Origin: Valencia hispanica
Taxonomy: Eukaryota; Chordata; Actinopteri; Cyprinodontiformes; Valenciidae
Direction: 5' to 3'
DNA: 64,000 nucleotides
NCBI GenBank assembly: GCA_963556495.2
Contig: OY747709.1
Span: 17,874,900-17,938,899, forward strand
In this document: positions 1-10,904 of the stretch, piece after piece
Position numbering within the stretch: position 1 is the first letter of the stretch
Layout of the letters: the number at the start of each line of letters is the position of its first letter
The notes under the pieces: generated by a model
Databases searched by the model: none
What the model was told of the DNA's origin: nothing
Seen by the model: only the letters and a program-made list of their open reading frames with translations
Translations under genes and position numbers: made by a program

Positions 1-1
1 G

Positions 2-859
2 GCTGACACTGTTGACGCGTGGGGAAATAGGGCAGCAGACTTGGCGGCGAAGGGAGCAGCAGGCTACCTGTCACATGTCCACACGCAGCTGATTGTCACG
101 TCAGCACAGGAAATGTCAGACAGTTTTGCTGAGGAAGTGAAGTTGGCACAGCAGGCTGCTGCGTCGCAGGAGATAACTGTGTGGAAGGATAGAGGTGCGA
201 TTTTTTCTGATGGTTTTTGGCGTGGGCCTGATGGCCGTTTGGTTTTACCTGCCGCGTTAAAACCCACCCTTTTTCAGGAGGCTCATGGTGCGGCACATGT
301 GTCATACACTCAGATGAAACGTAATCTTTGTTTTTGGTGGCATCCCTTTCTGCCACATTTAATTAAGCGTTTTTTGAGTGAATGTGTGGTGTGTGGTCAA
401 TTTAATCCTAAGCCTACTATCAAGCCAGAAATGGGCGCCTTCCAGGACTTGTGCAGGCCTGGCGAGGAGGTCGTTATCGACTATACAGATATGGTGACCC
501 CTTTTAGAGGTTTCCGTTACCTGTTAGTGATGATTGATCCACTGACCTCGTGGGTTTCAGCTTTTCCTGCAAAACAGGAGGATGCTAAGACAGTGGTGAA
601 ATCTTTGATTAACCACTGGATTCCGTGCCATGGCTTTCCGACTAGGATCAGGTCTGACAATGGCACACATTTTAAAAATAAACATCTCCGACAGGTTGAG
701 GAACAGATGGGAATAACCCACAAGTTCGGCACTGTTTACCATCCGCAATCTCAGGGCGTCATCGAGCGGTCTAATTCAACTTTAAAGTTACAGCTGGCAG
801 AGATCCACAGGTTTCACCGCACCCTGACCCGGACCCTCGCAGTGATCATCAGCATCTGA
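2..859 (+). pseudogene. pol: Retroviral pol: RNase H end plus integrase, C-terminus lost
   Basis: The frame is already open at base 2; codon 1 is not a true start. The first codons read like the RNase H C-terminus (GNRAADLAAKGAAG). Numbering from base 41, the zinc-binding HHCC motif is H82, H86, C115 and C118. The catalytic D,D-35-E triad is D147 (VIDYTD), D206 (RSDNGTH) and E242 (GVIERSN). Integrase inserts viral cDNA into host DNA. Homology stops near residue 255, shortly after the catalytic glutamate; the remaining codons to the stop look unrelated, so the C-terminal DNA-binding domain has been deleted. The core resembles gammaretrovirus/epsilonretrovirus-type integrases. All catalytic residues are present, but the protein is truncated and probably inactive. 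Confidence 0.88.
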
Positions 860-1839
860 AGGGCCTGGTCTCCTCCTTCCTTCCGACCCCCCTCCTGTCC
901 CTCACGCTGCAGCAGCTCTCTGCTGACCTGGGAGAATCTCTTTGCAGCGGGTGGTGTCGGTTCTGACTAGGCGGTGTCGACTGCCGAAGCCAGGAGGCGT
1001 GGCCTGACCCACCCAGAAGATTGGCTGAAGTTGCTGTAATCATCCAGTGTAATCTATATGTGCAAAAATTGGGCGAGATAAGCAATTTGGACTTGCTTTT
1101 CTCGAAGAGGGATTGTACCGAAGAGAAAAGATTGCAAGAAATCAAACACATTTCACAGCAGGTTTTGACCACCTCACAATCGGTGGGGGAAGCTATTGGA
1201 GGCGGTGCCTGTCTGTGCATTTGTGTTTATTGGGGGAAATGTTCAGTTAATGAAGTAACTGTCATTTCAGTGAGGGCGATCTGCATAAAAGACAGTAACA
1301 TTGGGAAAAATAAAGAGTCCACTGTACTGAATCATTTCATCACTCTGGTAGCCACCTGCTGCCAGAGAAATAAACAAGAGCGAAGACTAGAGAACAAAAT
1401 AATAAAGACTGAACACTTATTAATCATTTTTCTTGTATTTTACAGGTTGTTTAACCAATTTTTATTTACAGGTGCAGATTGCTAGACACTGCCTAAGAGG
1501 GTGTCAAAGAATTTTTAAGTAGTTAATTTGTATGATTTTTTCTTAATATCCAGTTTTTACGGTTTTATAAAACTTTTTAGTAATAAACTAAAATATTTTA
1601 AGGGATGTTTAAAGTATAATCAGGTTGACTGACTACTAATTTTTGTTTTACTTATTCTTTTTTCATTATGATGTGGTTTTTGTAGGATGTTTTTGGGGTT
1701 GGTGACAATTGCTAGAGTTTGCTTTTACTTAAAGAATATTGAGAATTAGGTTAAAACATAAAAAACAATAATAATAAATTAGAAAAAAATATATTGCTTA
1801 AAGGTAAAGATAAAGAAAAAAACTGACACTCTTCTCATT
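860..1839 (+). other. ERV-A region between integrase and Env tail (Env largely deleted)
   Basis: About 1 kb occupies the place of the Env surface subunit. It has no long recognisable reading frame. A 154-codon open frame at 1021-1485 matches no Env motif I know. The stretch from about 1490 to 1780 is AT-rich and non-coding. The same sequence follows the integrase remnant in copy B (38040-39113), so the deletion predates the separation of the two copies. Confidence 0.6.
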
Positions 1840-2103
1840 TTGAATAATCAGGTTAGAAAAAGGGACGATTTGTTAAATAATATGTTTGGTAAATGGAAGA
1901 CTCTGGCAATGTCTATAATGGTTTCTTTAGCAGTATTTGTGTCAACTATGGTGTTATGTGGATGTTGCTGTATTCCTTGTATACGTTCATTGCTCACAAA
2001 GTGTATTGAAAAAGCTGTTGGTGATAATATGCAAGGTCAATATCTGTTACTCCCTCACATGGAGCCTGAAGGAGAAGTGCAGAGGAGTGATCAATCTATT
2101 TGA
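1840..2103 (+). CDS. env: Env transmembrane-tail-like ORF (copy A)
   Basis: This 87-codon frame starts at TTG; the first ATG is at 1882, and the frame is open from about 1783. It has a hydrophobic segment of roughly 20 residues (AMSIMVSLAVFVSTMVL) followed by a cysteine cluster (CGCCCIPCIRSL) and a short polar tail. That is the layout of the membrane anchor and palmitoylated cytoplasmic tail of retroviral Env TM. It lies directly before the polypurine tract and LTR, where the end of env belongs. Copy B carries a nearly identical ORF at 39114-39377. No fusion peptide or receptor-binding part is present. Whether it is expressed is unknown. Confidence 0.55.
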   Translation: MNNQVRKRDDLLNNMFGKWKTLAMSIMVSLAVFVSTMVLCGCCCIPCIRSLLTKCIEKAVGDNMQGQYLLLPHMEPEGEVQRSDQSI

Positions 2104-2113
2104 AAAATAGATT

Positions 2114-2123
2114 GAAAGAGGGA
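2114..2123 (+). other. Polypurine tract of ERV-A
   Basis: GAAAGAGGGA lies two bases before the LTR (TT then TGTTG). It is the expected primer site for plus-strand DNA synthesis and is identical in copy B (39388-39397). Confidence 0.75.
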
Positions 2124-2125
2124 TT

Positions 2126-2660
2126 TGTTGTATTCTACTTTTTCGAGGCTATTTTTATTATGCAGTACATATGTTTTAAATATATTTTTAATAAGCGTTT
2201 AGACGTAATAGGCCTGTTTATATTATTCAGGGTAGTAAAACATGACTCTTTACCAGTATTTTATAGGGTTTAAGGTTTTAAGTAAACAAACTCTTGAGTA
2301 AAGATATGAACTGAAAGCAGGGAGGATCCGTTATAACTCTAGTTCCTGGTACGGTCAGGAGAAAATATATGACCTGTCAAGATGTAGAAGGAGGAGAGAG
2401 GAGTCATGTGATATGTTCTTTGTTCTTCTGAAATAAAAATGGTACACCCTGGTAGAGAAGCGAGTCAGATCTTTTCTGGCTCCCATCTGCAGGTGCGTCC
2501 TTTGTGAAACAGATATCTGTTTGCGTGTGTTGTTTTACTCTCTGTCTCTCAGTTCTGGGTCTTATTTTGAAACAGTTCCCGCTGGGGTTTTGGAGTTCGG
2601 CGCCCCCACCTCTCTGAGCAGGAAGTGAGTTGCAGAGCACATTATGATAAGAAGCCGACA
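2126..2660 (+). repeat. 3' LTR of ERV-A
   Basis: It starts TGTTGTATTC, ends AAGCCGACA and is 535 bp long. It is clearly homologous to the two 558-bp LTRs of copy B but has substitutions and small indels, including one that closes a 95-codon frame open in the B LTRs. The following bases (GTTA) would be half of a 4-bp target duplication; the other half is outside the window. Confidence 0.88.
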
Positions 2661-3334
2661 GTTATGATTCTATAAGTCGGCCATGTGCACTTAAAAATCA
2701 GAGATTTTCGCAATGTGGGCAAGTATATTGTCCATAAATTGAGCTGTGATTCCCACTGAAAAGTTAACAGACTGCAGAAGTGGACCCTTTAGTTTTCTTT
2801 TTTTCATTTGGCTGTTTGGGATTCATGGCAGGATTAGGGCTTTCACAGACAGCAGGATGATGGCACCATTCCAGGTTTACTGCAAAAGCATTCTATTTAG
2901 GATAGTACTCATAGTAATAATGAAAAATATGGCTAAATGCTCGTAAAAGTGTAAAGATATTTGTTCAAATTAAACTTTTATGTGAATGACATTGGCTCCC
3001 ACTTTTGTAATCTCTAAGGTCAGGAAAGCATCAGTGGTATTTTATTATCATATCTATAGATGTACTCTTAGTTAGAACAGGCATTTGTGAGGAATTACAT
3101 TACAGTTAGATTCTTTTTTTTTAAAAGCTGACAAGTGTACCATCAAAGTAGACCTACCACCCCATCCACTGTAGATCTCATTTTGTTCACAGATAAGAGC
3201 TTTCTATCAGAACCAGCAAAAAAGTCTTCACCACTTTTGTGATCACATTTGTGATCAGTGAGCCTTAGTTGTCTATGACCCTGTCACTTGTACATCATGG
3301 TTACTTCCTTGATAGATACTTAGAACTGCAGACC
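2661..3334. other. Unassigned AT-rich DNA
   Basis: Between the ERV-A LTR and the next transposon I see no coding frame with recognisable motifs, no tandem repeat and no RNA gene. Confidence 0.5.
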
Positions 3335-3340
3335 AGAAAC

Positions 3341-3994
3341 TATGGAGAGAAAATAGTCTCAAAAGATCTGTGTGCGTAATACTTGATTTGTAACTTGTGT
3401 CAGCCTATTTGTGTGTATCTTAGGGTAGTTGTATGTGTAAAACATGATTTGTAACTCGTAAAAAACATTTTGTGCGTAACTTCGAGTACTTGCAGCTGTG
3501 TGTTCAAATGTACACACAAATATCAAGAAAGTACGAGTACAAAATAATTTTACACACGCACCATTTCAAATTATACAAACTTAAAACTAACTACGAATTC
3601 AAAACGACTCCTACGCATATAAATCGTTAAATACTACGCACCAATCGCCTGATACACACAGACAAAACCACGTTTACGGACAAATTGAGGTTACAAGTGC
3701 ACAAGGAGTTTTGAGACTGATTTCACGTCTCCAGATTTGTGCGTGCATGATGCGTTTAAATGCTGGTAGAATGCTGGGTCATTTGAGTTTTCTTATTACG
3801 TTCCCTCTAAACTTGCTGTTGAGGTGGCAAAAACGTTTGTCTGTGAAAGATAGAATATCTCAGCACTGCTTAGTTATAACACATAGACCAAAATGTACTT
3901 ATTTTTTAATTCGAAAATGCTTTCAATTAAATTTAATGTTTGGGGTCAGACATCCAGGTCCTGGAGAAGTAATCGAGCGAAGAGTAATAGAACT
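3341..3994 (+). repeat. Left inverted arm of the 3341-7149 element
   Basis: 655 bp, inverted copy of 6580-7149. The apparent ORF at 3711-4136 is a by-product: its mirror appears on the other strand in the right arm with frame differences. Confidence 0.8.
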
Positions 3995-4359
3995 ACATAG
4001 ATCCTGCGGCATCTTAAGCTGGAGCGGGGCACAAATTAATATTCAAGGAGTTGCAGTTGCTGTATCACTGTTACCAGCGTGTTTTTATATCTTAGGGCGA
4101 GATATAAGCATATCGGGGCAAAGTAATTTTATTTAATCTACAAGTTTTCAGGAATAACATGTTGACCTAGGGATTGAATGACTGGTGGTTAAATGTAAAC
4201 ACTCACAATGGCAAATTCGCTTGTTCATTTATAATCTAAATACGTTTCAAATTTAGAATGCAGTGGACAGTTTTCTAATTTGGTCTTATAAATCAATTTT
4301 CCATGTGCAAAGATGGGCTGTATAAATGTCACAACGCTGATGTTATATACACACACACA

Positions 4360-4381
4360 TTATATATATATATATATATAT
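4360..4381. repeat. (TA)n microsatellite
   Basis: About 11 TA dinucleotides following a short CA run. Confidence 0.9.
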
Positions 4382-4815
4382 GAAAAAGACAAAACTGAGA
4401 TGCTTCACAACCAAACTGAATGTATATTCATGGGTAAGAATTGTGGTATAGATTGAAAGCAGTCAGAAACATGCAAGATGTCTGCAGCACATCACTGTTG
4501 AAATACTCCAACTCTAATCTAATGTCATTCCTGTCAGTATCTGCATGGTATAAAAATGCTGTAACTCGAGGCTGAAAGTGATCCTAACTGTCGTCCAGCT
4601 CAAAGGTATCACCATGCTGCGCACAAATATCGAACACCATTAAATTCAGGACAATAGAATCCCACCAGAATCTGGATCATGGGTGGGTCCAGAATACAGA
4701 CGGGCCCTGCATCGACACCAGCCATGACAGCATCTAATGAGACAAATAATTATCAGAAATAGTATTACATTTCTAGACTTGTTGTTAAATTGGAAACAAA
4801 TGTAGCCAATGCTAT

Positions 4816-4820
<5 letters not shown>

Positions 4821-4903
<83 letters not shown>
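4821..4903. repeat. (TA)n microsatellite
   Basis: An uninterrupted TA tract of about 83 bp, directly abutting a LINE-tail fragment. Confidence 0.95.
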
Positions 4904-4907
<4 letters not shown>

Positions 4908-4970
4908 AGGCAATTTTATTTGTATGGCACACGTTCAACAAGGTGATTCAAGGTGCTTTACATGATTAAG
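4904..4970 (-). mobile_element. L2-like LINE 3' tail fragment
   Basis: It begins GGCAAGGCAATTTTATTTGTA and continues to GGTGCTTTACATGATT, matching the 3' end of the LINE at 20242-20857. It is truncated here and lies inside the inverted-arm element. Confidence 0.55.
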
Positions 4971-5039
4971 AGGTAAAATAAAAACAGCATATATGTGTGT
5001 TATACATACATCTATGTGTGTATGTATTGGTTTATTTAA

Positions 5040-5484
5040 AAATCTAGTGCAACAGTAAAATAACATTTTCATGTGTGTACACAATTGAAGATCATGACAG
5101 CATTCACCAGGCAACATCTGCCTCAGTGCTGGTGACATTGTGGCTCTTGAGGATGAGCTTGAAGATGTTACAGAGGATAGGGGATGGGGATGGGGGGGTT
5201 AGATGCATCGGCTGTGCTCTCTGGTAGAATTAACTGCCTTCTGAATATGTCTTAGTGATGTGGCAGCCGTCGATTGAGCCAGCCTGGATGATGCTCTTGA
5301 CAGTACTACCCAAAGCACTCTGCAGACCATCCTGTATGATGTTCCACTCTTCAACCAGGAGAGACCAGCCATGGTTCTCAGTTGCAGCACTCCATCCAGA
5401 TCCAGCAAAACTGCCAAAGAGTTCCTGTTTCTTCATTTTAAGTTTGAAGGATGGTCTAGGAAGAGGTCCTCCATCCTCCTCCAT
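5040..5484 (-). pseudogene. PIF/Harbinger-like transposase relic
   Basis: An 84-codon minus-strand frame (5484-5230) ends with QAGSIDGCHITKTY. The GSIDGCH block resembles the first catalytic aspartate motif of PIF/Harbinger DDE transposases, which cut and rejoin DNA. Homology continues to about 5040 without an open frame. A paralogous fragment lies on the plus strand at 11336-11640, also reading IDxCH. Both sit in the middle of elements with inverted arms, so this may be the remains of the element's own transposase. The motif is short and the call tentative. Confidence 0.4.
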
Positions 5485-5569
5485 GAAAAGCTATCAATAG
5501 CTACACAATTGCTTCTGTAAATATTTTTGATGTCTTAAAATATTTTTCATTCATTAGTTATTTCTAATT

Positions 5570-5765
5570 GTTCCAAGAGCCTAATTAACAATAAAACAGT
5601 TGATCAAATGAGTTAATGAGAATTACTAGTTGTTCAATCAGTTTATTCATAACAAATACCAAATAACTAAACATCAAATGTGACAAGAAAAAATTATTTC
5701 AAACAGAAAACAGACTATAAATCCTGTCCTTGTTCTCCTGGGCTCTCCTCTCATCAGCCTCCATT
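5570..5765 (-). other. Transposon second-exon/poly(A) relic
   Basis: Read on the minus strand, this stretch (GAGGCTGATGAGAGGAGAG, then a CTGTTTTCTGTTTG motif and AATAAACTGATTGA) is paralogous to 10905-11045 on the plus strand. In both loci it lies upstream of the transposase-like fragment in the same order. I see no intact frame. Confidence 0.45.
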
Positions 5766-6579
5766 CACCACCTGATGTACTAAACAGAGAAAATCACTGT
5801 TGACAAAAACAAACAAACAACAGAAGCATTTAGGAAATGCACATTAATTAACTTGAGCAGTTCTTATCATAACCAAAATTATATCTTCATTACAAATGTG
5901 CATACAGTACTTTTCTTTTAATCGCCCCATGTGTTATTGGCTTGCAAGTGGATGACCTTCCCCTGCAGGTCCATCTTAACTAGGATTGTGCTCATAACAG
6001 AGACAGAAAATAAGTGAGGTCGGAACGACAACTGTGTTCATCTGTGAATGCTAAACTATAGTTTTTCCCCCGGTCAAGAGGTTATAGTTTCTCTTAAAAG
6101 AAGCAATCATATCTTTGGCCCCTAAATTACATGAAAAAAAATCTTAATTAGCAAAATTCAAACTTTATAAGTGGCAACACATGAAGAACCATGGGAACGC
6201 CATATGAGCTCCTTTACTAGCGATGATTGTTTAAAGAAATATATACAAAATCATGTCTAAGCAAACGACAAAGGCTAAAAACACAAACGTTAAATTTTTG
6301 TACCGCCAGATTGTAGCGTCATGTAAACGAATGGTGCAAACTAGTCTAACCTAGCGGTTTTAGCTAACATCTGCAGTTAGGCTATGGTTTGTTTACATGA
6401 CAAACTATATGTCACTTATGCATTACCGCATTTAAATAGAAGCAAGAAAAAATGTGCTGGTAAATCAAAAATACACTCTAAACACAAGCAACATATTGCG
6501 TGTAACAACCTCAAACCTACCGTCTTATGAACAAAACTTCAGCTGCTGACTGTCTGGTGCAATGCTGTAGGAACTGTCC

Positions 6580-7149
6580 AGTTCTATTACTCTTTACTCG
6601 ATTACTTCTCGAGGACCTGGATGTCCAACCCCAAACATTTAATTTAATTGAAAGCATTTTCGAATTAAAAAAATAAGTACATTTTGGTCTATGTGTTATA
6701 ACTAAGCAGTGCTGAGATATTCTATCTTTCACAGACAAACGTTTTTGCCACTTAAACAGCAAGTTTAGAGGGAACGTAATAAGAAAACTCAAATGACCCA
6801 GCATTCTACCAGCATTTAAACGCATCATGCACACACAAATCTGGAGACGTGAAATCAGTCTCAAAACTCCTCGTGCACTTGTAACCTCAATTTGTCCGTA
6901 AACGTGGTTTTGTCTGTGTGTATCAGGCAAGTAGGTAAAATTATTTTGTACTCGTACTTTCTTGATATTTGTGTGCACATTTGAACACACAGCTGCAAGT
7001 ACTCGAAGTTACGCACAAAATGTTTTTTACGAGTTACAAATCATGTTTTACACATACAACTACCCTAAGTTACACACAAATAGGTTGACACAAGTCACAA
7101 ATCAAGTATTACGCACATACAGATCTTTTGAGACTATTTTCTCTCCATA
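6580..7149 (-). repeat. Right inverted arm of the 3341-7149 element
   Basis: 570 bp, reverse complement of 3341-3994 except for an internal gap of about 95 bp. The 157-codon frame at 6517-6990 is not conserved as protein between the arms. Confidence 0.8.
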
Positions 7150-7319
7150 AGAAACTCTCTACAGGAGCCGCAGTTTTAGAGCTGGTCTAACCCAGTTGCC
7201 TATCTATCACAGCTTTAGGGGTTGTCAAAATCACTAAATTCCCTATTTTTGCCCATTTCTCATATTTCCAACACATCACCTTCAAGAAGAAATTGTTTCA
7301 GTAATATGCAGTAATAATA

Positions 7320-7535
7320 AAAAAATTAGAATATGCAATCCAATGAAGCTTGTTTGTCATATTTAAAGTACTTTTTGAAAATAACAACCTTTAGGCAGGC
7401 TTTTTACATTATTTTCCTTCAGCCCATATTTCTGTATTATTTTTTTATTTGTCCATTGTAATATTCTAATCTCTAATGTCGTGTTTGTATTTACTGTAAA
7501 CGGAAAATCATCATAGATATTAAGGTCTGAAAATT
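7320..7535 (+). repeat. Dispersed AT-rich repeat, copy 1
   Basis: It shares blocks such as TTAGAATATGC, TTTGTCAT and GGAAAATCATC in the same order as 48386-48600. This looks like a MITE-type repeat seen widely in fish; no terminal inverted repeat is certain. Confidence 0.4.
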
Positions 7536-7569
7536 AATTAGTCTATACTTGTTTCACTGATAATTATTT

Positions 7570-8860
7570 AACCTACCACTCATCCTGGGGCTGCCGAGGT
7601 TCCAACTCCACCATCCGCATATCTCCTGGACCCCCCGTTGCTACTTACCGTGGGGAATCAACTGCATCTCCCGTCATCTGCTCCCTCCTTCGGACGAGGT
7701 TTCTATGGCTTCCAAACCACCGATCATGATCACTGACGACATTCCTCTACCCTACCGAGATCTGGTGGATGTCTTTTCTAAACGCCGAGCAGCCTCCCTT
7801 CACCTCATAGGGAATAAGACATGGCGATTAACCTCCTCCCCGGCACCACGTCCCCCATGGTCGGCTCTACCCACTATCCTTTGCCGAAAACAGACAAATG
7901 GAGTCTTACATCAGAGAGAAGCTGGATCAAGGATTCATCCGCCCCTCCTCCTCCCCAGCTGCCTCCAGATTCTTTTTTGTCAAAAAGAAGGATGGAGCCC
8001 TCGGACCGTGCATCGACTACCGAGGGCTCAATCAGATCACCGTCAAGGACCGTCATCCACTTCCCCTCATCAACACCATCCTGGACTCTCTTTCCCATGC
8101 CACCATATTAAACCGCCTAGACCTAAGGAATGCCTACAACCTCATTCGCATCAGGGAGGGTGACTAGTGGAAGACGGCCTTCAGCGCGCCCAGTGGCCAC
8201 TGAAATACCTGGTCATGTCCTTTAGGCTCTGCAACAGCCCGGCAGTGTTCCAGCGGCTCCTAAACGACGTGCTCCACAACATGCTTGGATGTTGGGGATT
8301 CGTACATCTGGATGATATCCTTATTTATTCCTTATTTAAAGCCAACCACGTACAACATTTCCAGGCTATCCTCCAGAGGCTAATACAATACGGCCTGTTC
8401 TGCAAACTAGAGAAGTACGCGTTCCATCAATCTTCCACCACCTTCCTCGGATACCTAATCTCTGATTGTGGCATCACCATGAACCCCCAAAAGGTTTCAG
8501 CAGTAAATATTTGGCCCCAACCCTCCACACTCAAACAGCTCAAATCCTTTCTGAAATTCGTTAACTTTTACCGCCGCTTCATCTTCGACTTCAGTAAGGT
8601 TGTGGCACCACTTACCAACCTCTTTCGTCAAAACAGCAGGACAAACATCCCCTTCTCGCTCCCTCCGGAGGCAGTCAAGGCATTCAGGGAACTCAATCGG
8701 AGGTTCTCAACCACTCGGATTCTTCCAAATCCTTCATAGTCAAAGTAGACACATCCGAGGTGAGTGCAGGAGTAGTCCTATCCCAGAGGGGCACAGACCT
8801 GAAAACCCACCCCTGATTTTTTTTCTAAAAAAATTATCTCCCACAGGACAGTAGAGATTG
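7570..8860 (+). pseudogene. pol: Ty3/Gypsy pol fragment (protease end to RT), decayed
   Basis: The first codons match the Gypsy protease C-terminus (LGLPRFQLHHPHISW). RT follows in three frames: [50 protein letters not shown]; then a stop at 8164-8166; then FGLCN-like FRLCNSPAVFQ, VHLDDILIYS and FLGYLIS. The RT active-site tyrosine is replaced by histidine (HLDD instead of YLDD). Frameshifts near 7820 and 7895 and the stop make it non-functional. Both LTRs, RNase H and integrase are absent, so it is a truncated fragment. It differs in sequence from the sushi-type element at 52.5 kb. Confidence 0.88.
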
Positions 8861-10008
8861 TGCTAGAGATTGCTAAGCAAGTAAACACTTTTGTAACACT
8901 CTTGATGCATCGTGACTTGATGTAGCCCAGTTGTTTGGACAAGAATATTTAGTTTGTGTTTTGTATTATTAGTTTATAATAAATCATACTTTGCACACTT
9001 AATTCTGATGTCTTGATTTTGTAGAGGGTAGGAGAGATGAGCTGAAGAGAGGAGCAGTGGCTGCAGCTCCAGCAGAAGCACCAGTATCATAATTAGGCAT
9101 GTGCACTGGTAACAATTAAATATTCTACCAATGTGTTATAGATAATTAATAAGAAAACGTCCTTCAATTTCAACTATCATAATACCTCTTAAAATATACT
9201 GTAGATAGAAGCAAATTCAAATCGGGTCAATAAAAGTGCAGAATTGAAGACATAATTAATGAAAAAAGTAAAGCTTTGCTTTACCTTATTTGTTCGTTTA
9301 CCATTTTGGCATTATTGACAGAGCCAAACAGACTATCCAAGATGGTACCAATGATGAGAGAAGACCAAGTGATGAGACAGAGAAGAGGAAAGACAACAGC
9401 TAGAGATAAAGACAAAGAGAGACAGCAAAAAGTGGAATGTGTATAAATGATAGTATGTACACAGTGTTTGTGAGCAATCTGATTCTAAATAAAACACTTT
9501 TTGGTGGCCATATTTCTGGCAGACTGCATGCCAGATGGCGCATTACTGCTGTTCTCTATCGAGGAAGGTGGAGGGATCTAAGCTTGGGGCTGTGACCCTG
9601 GGCTGTCTACTGAGTGCACGTTGGGCATGCATTCTGTGATTTCAGACGTTCATAATTTAAACAAACGTGAAGGGGCTGGCTCCAACAGCTGCTTCAAGAG
9701 GATTTAGCCTACTGAGCTTGTCAGTATTCTGGCAAAGACTCAGATAGTTATAAACAAATGTTTAAAGCAGAATCTTCTTGGCAACAGATTCGGTCTTGCT
9801 ATAATATTACTCTGTAAAGGACAACTCTGTTCAACTGATTAATTTAACCATGCCGTGCATAGAGCTCCACAGCCGCACGGGCCCCAAATGCAGACACACC
9901 AAAGTGTATAATGTGTTTCTTACTAAACATGTAGGTCCTCCGATTTTTGCTACTTAAATTATTACCAACTTGAGTCCAAATAATTGTCTTTAAATGCAAA
10001 TCCAAACG
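8861..10008. other. Unassigned DNA
   Basis: I see no recognisable gene, repeat unit or RNA in this 1.1 kb. Purine-rich patches at 9020-9060 and 9340-9430 weakly resemble the exon relic at 10905, which could mean an older duplicate of the same transposon. Confidence 0.4.
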
Positions 10009-10904
10009 GCTTTTTCATTTTGTAATTCAGCATAGCTCGTTCAGTGACCTAATTAAAACGGTAAAGAAATTTATATAGCTTTTTCGTTTTCATCCCTACC
10101 CCCGCAAAAGGTGTAACATAATTCAAATGGGATTGGCAATCCCACACGGCGCAGGAGAATGACATAAGGGCATTGCGAGAAGATTTCTGTTCCAGCAATA
10201 ATGGGGGACAAAGCGGGAAACGGAGCGAGTGAAGAGTACAGTTTGAAATGTAAATTTGTTAAAATCTGTAAGTACAAAAATGAAAAACCTAAAGCGGTTG
10301 TGTTGTTTGGCTTTTGTTGTTGGTATAGACACATATTTTATCATTATTTTGTTAACAATCGCTCATAAACGAGCTCTTATGTTGGTTTAATGGTTCTCCG
10401 TGTATTGCCCCCCTTATTATTGCCCCCCTTAAGGGGAAAAAAACGACTCCTTTTAGGATAAATTATTACCTCTTTACCGAGGCAAAATTAGGCCATGGTG
10501 TCATGGAGGTAGAAGAATAAATCCAATTACACACCGAATGCTTAGAGGAGTCTTATTAAGCCTCAAACACCTCATAACCTGTGTTCTTAGTATGTGATCT
10601 CTTGTGTTCTGCTGTAAAAACTATAGTTTTTAATTCACAAATTAACATAGTTGCCATGTTCCTCATCTGCACTCATTTTCTATCTATTTTATGAGTTGAA
10701 TTATGGTAAATCTGGAGGGGAATGTCACTGTTGCCATTGTTGGCCAAAACAAATTATATTATTTTATTTTTATAATGAAAAAGTACTGTATGTGCATGTG
10801 CAGCAGTGCATCAATACATAACTTATGACTGATCATGTTAATAAATAGAGATTTCCTAAAAGTTTTTGTGTTGCTCTTTTTGTAAACTGTGTATTGATTT
10901 CTTG

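Larger units (their letters stand above)
1..2660 (+). mobile_element. Endogenous retrovirus copy A, 3' portion
   Basis: The window opens inside a provirus. In order it shows the end of RNase H, integrase, a stretch where most of Env is missing, a membrane-tail ORF, a polypurine tract and a 3' LTR ending in CA. The same modules in the same order recur in ERV copy B (32262-39957), which confirms the family and the orientation. Copy A's LTR is 535 bp against 558 bp in B and carries several substitutions, so A is an older or different subfamily member. Its 5' half lies outside the window, so its target duplication cannot be checked. Confidence 0.9.
3341..7149 (-). mobile_element. DNA transposon with ~600-bp inverted arms and 6-bp TSD
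   Basis: Termini are TATGGAGAG on the left and CTCTCCATA on the right. They are flanked by an identical 6-bp duplication AGAAAC (3335-3340 and 7150-7155). The left arm (3341-3994) is repeated in inverse orientation at 6580-7149, apart from about 95 bp missing from the right arm. The 2.6-kb interior holds TA microsatellites, a LINE tail and, on the minus strand, a short transposase-like fragment. A 6-bp duplication with TAT...ATA ends fits what I recall of IS3EU-type elements; the interior fragment looks PIF/Harbinger-like. The superfamily is therefore unsettled. It appears non-autonomous. Confidence 0.72.

Noticed and set aside
1021..1485. 154-codon ORF in ERV-A as possible Env
   Set aside because: No signal peptide, CWLC or fusion-peptide-like motif, and the frame is not kept at the same length in copy B (38343-38603).
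3711..4136. 141-codon ORF, with a similar 157-codon ORF at 6517-6990 on the other strand
   Set aside because: They are the two arms of an inverted repeat. The translated similarity follows from DNA identity, frames break at the ends, and no protein motif appears.
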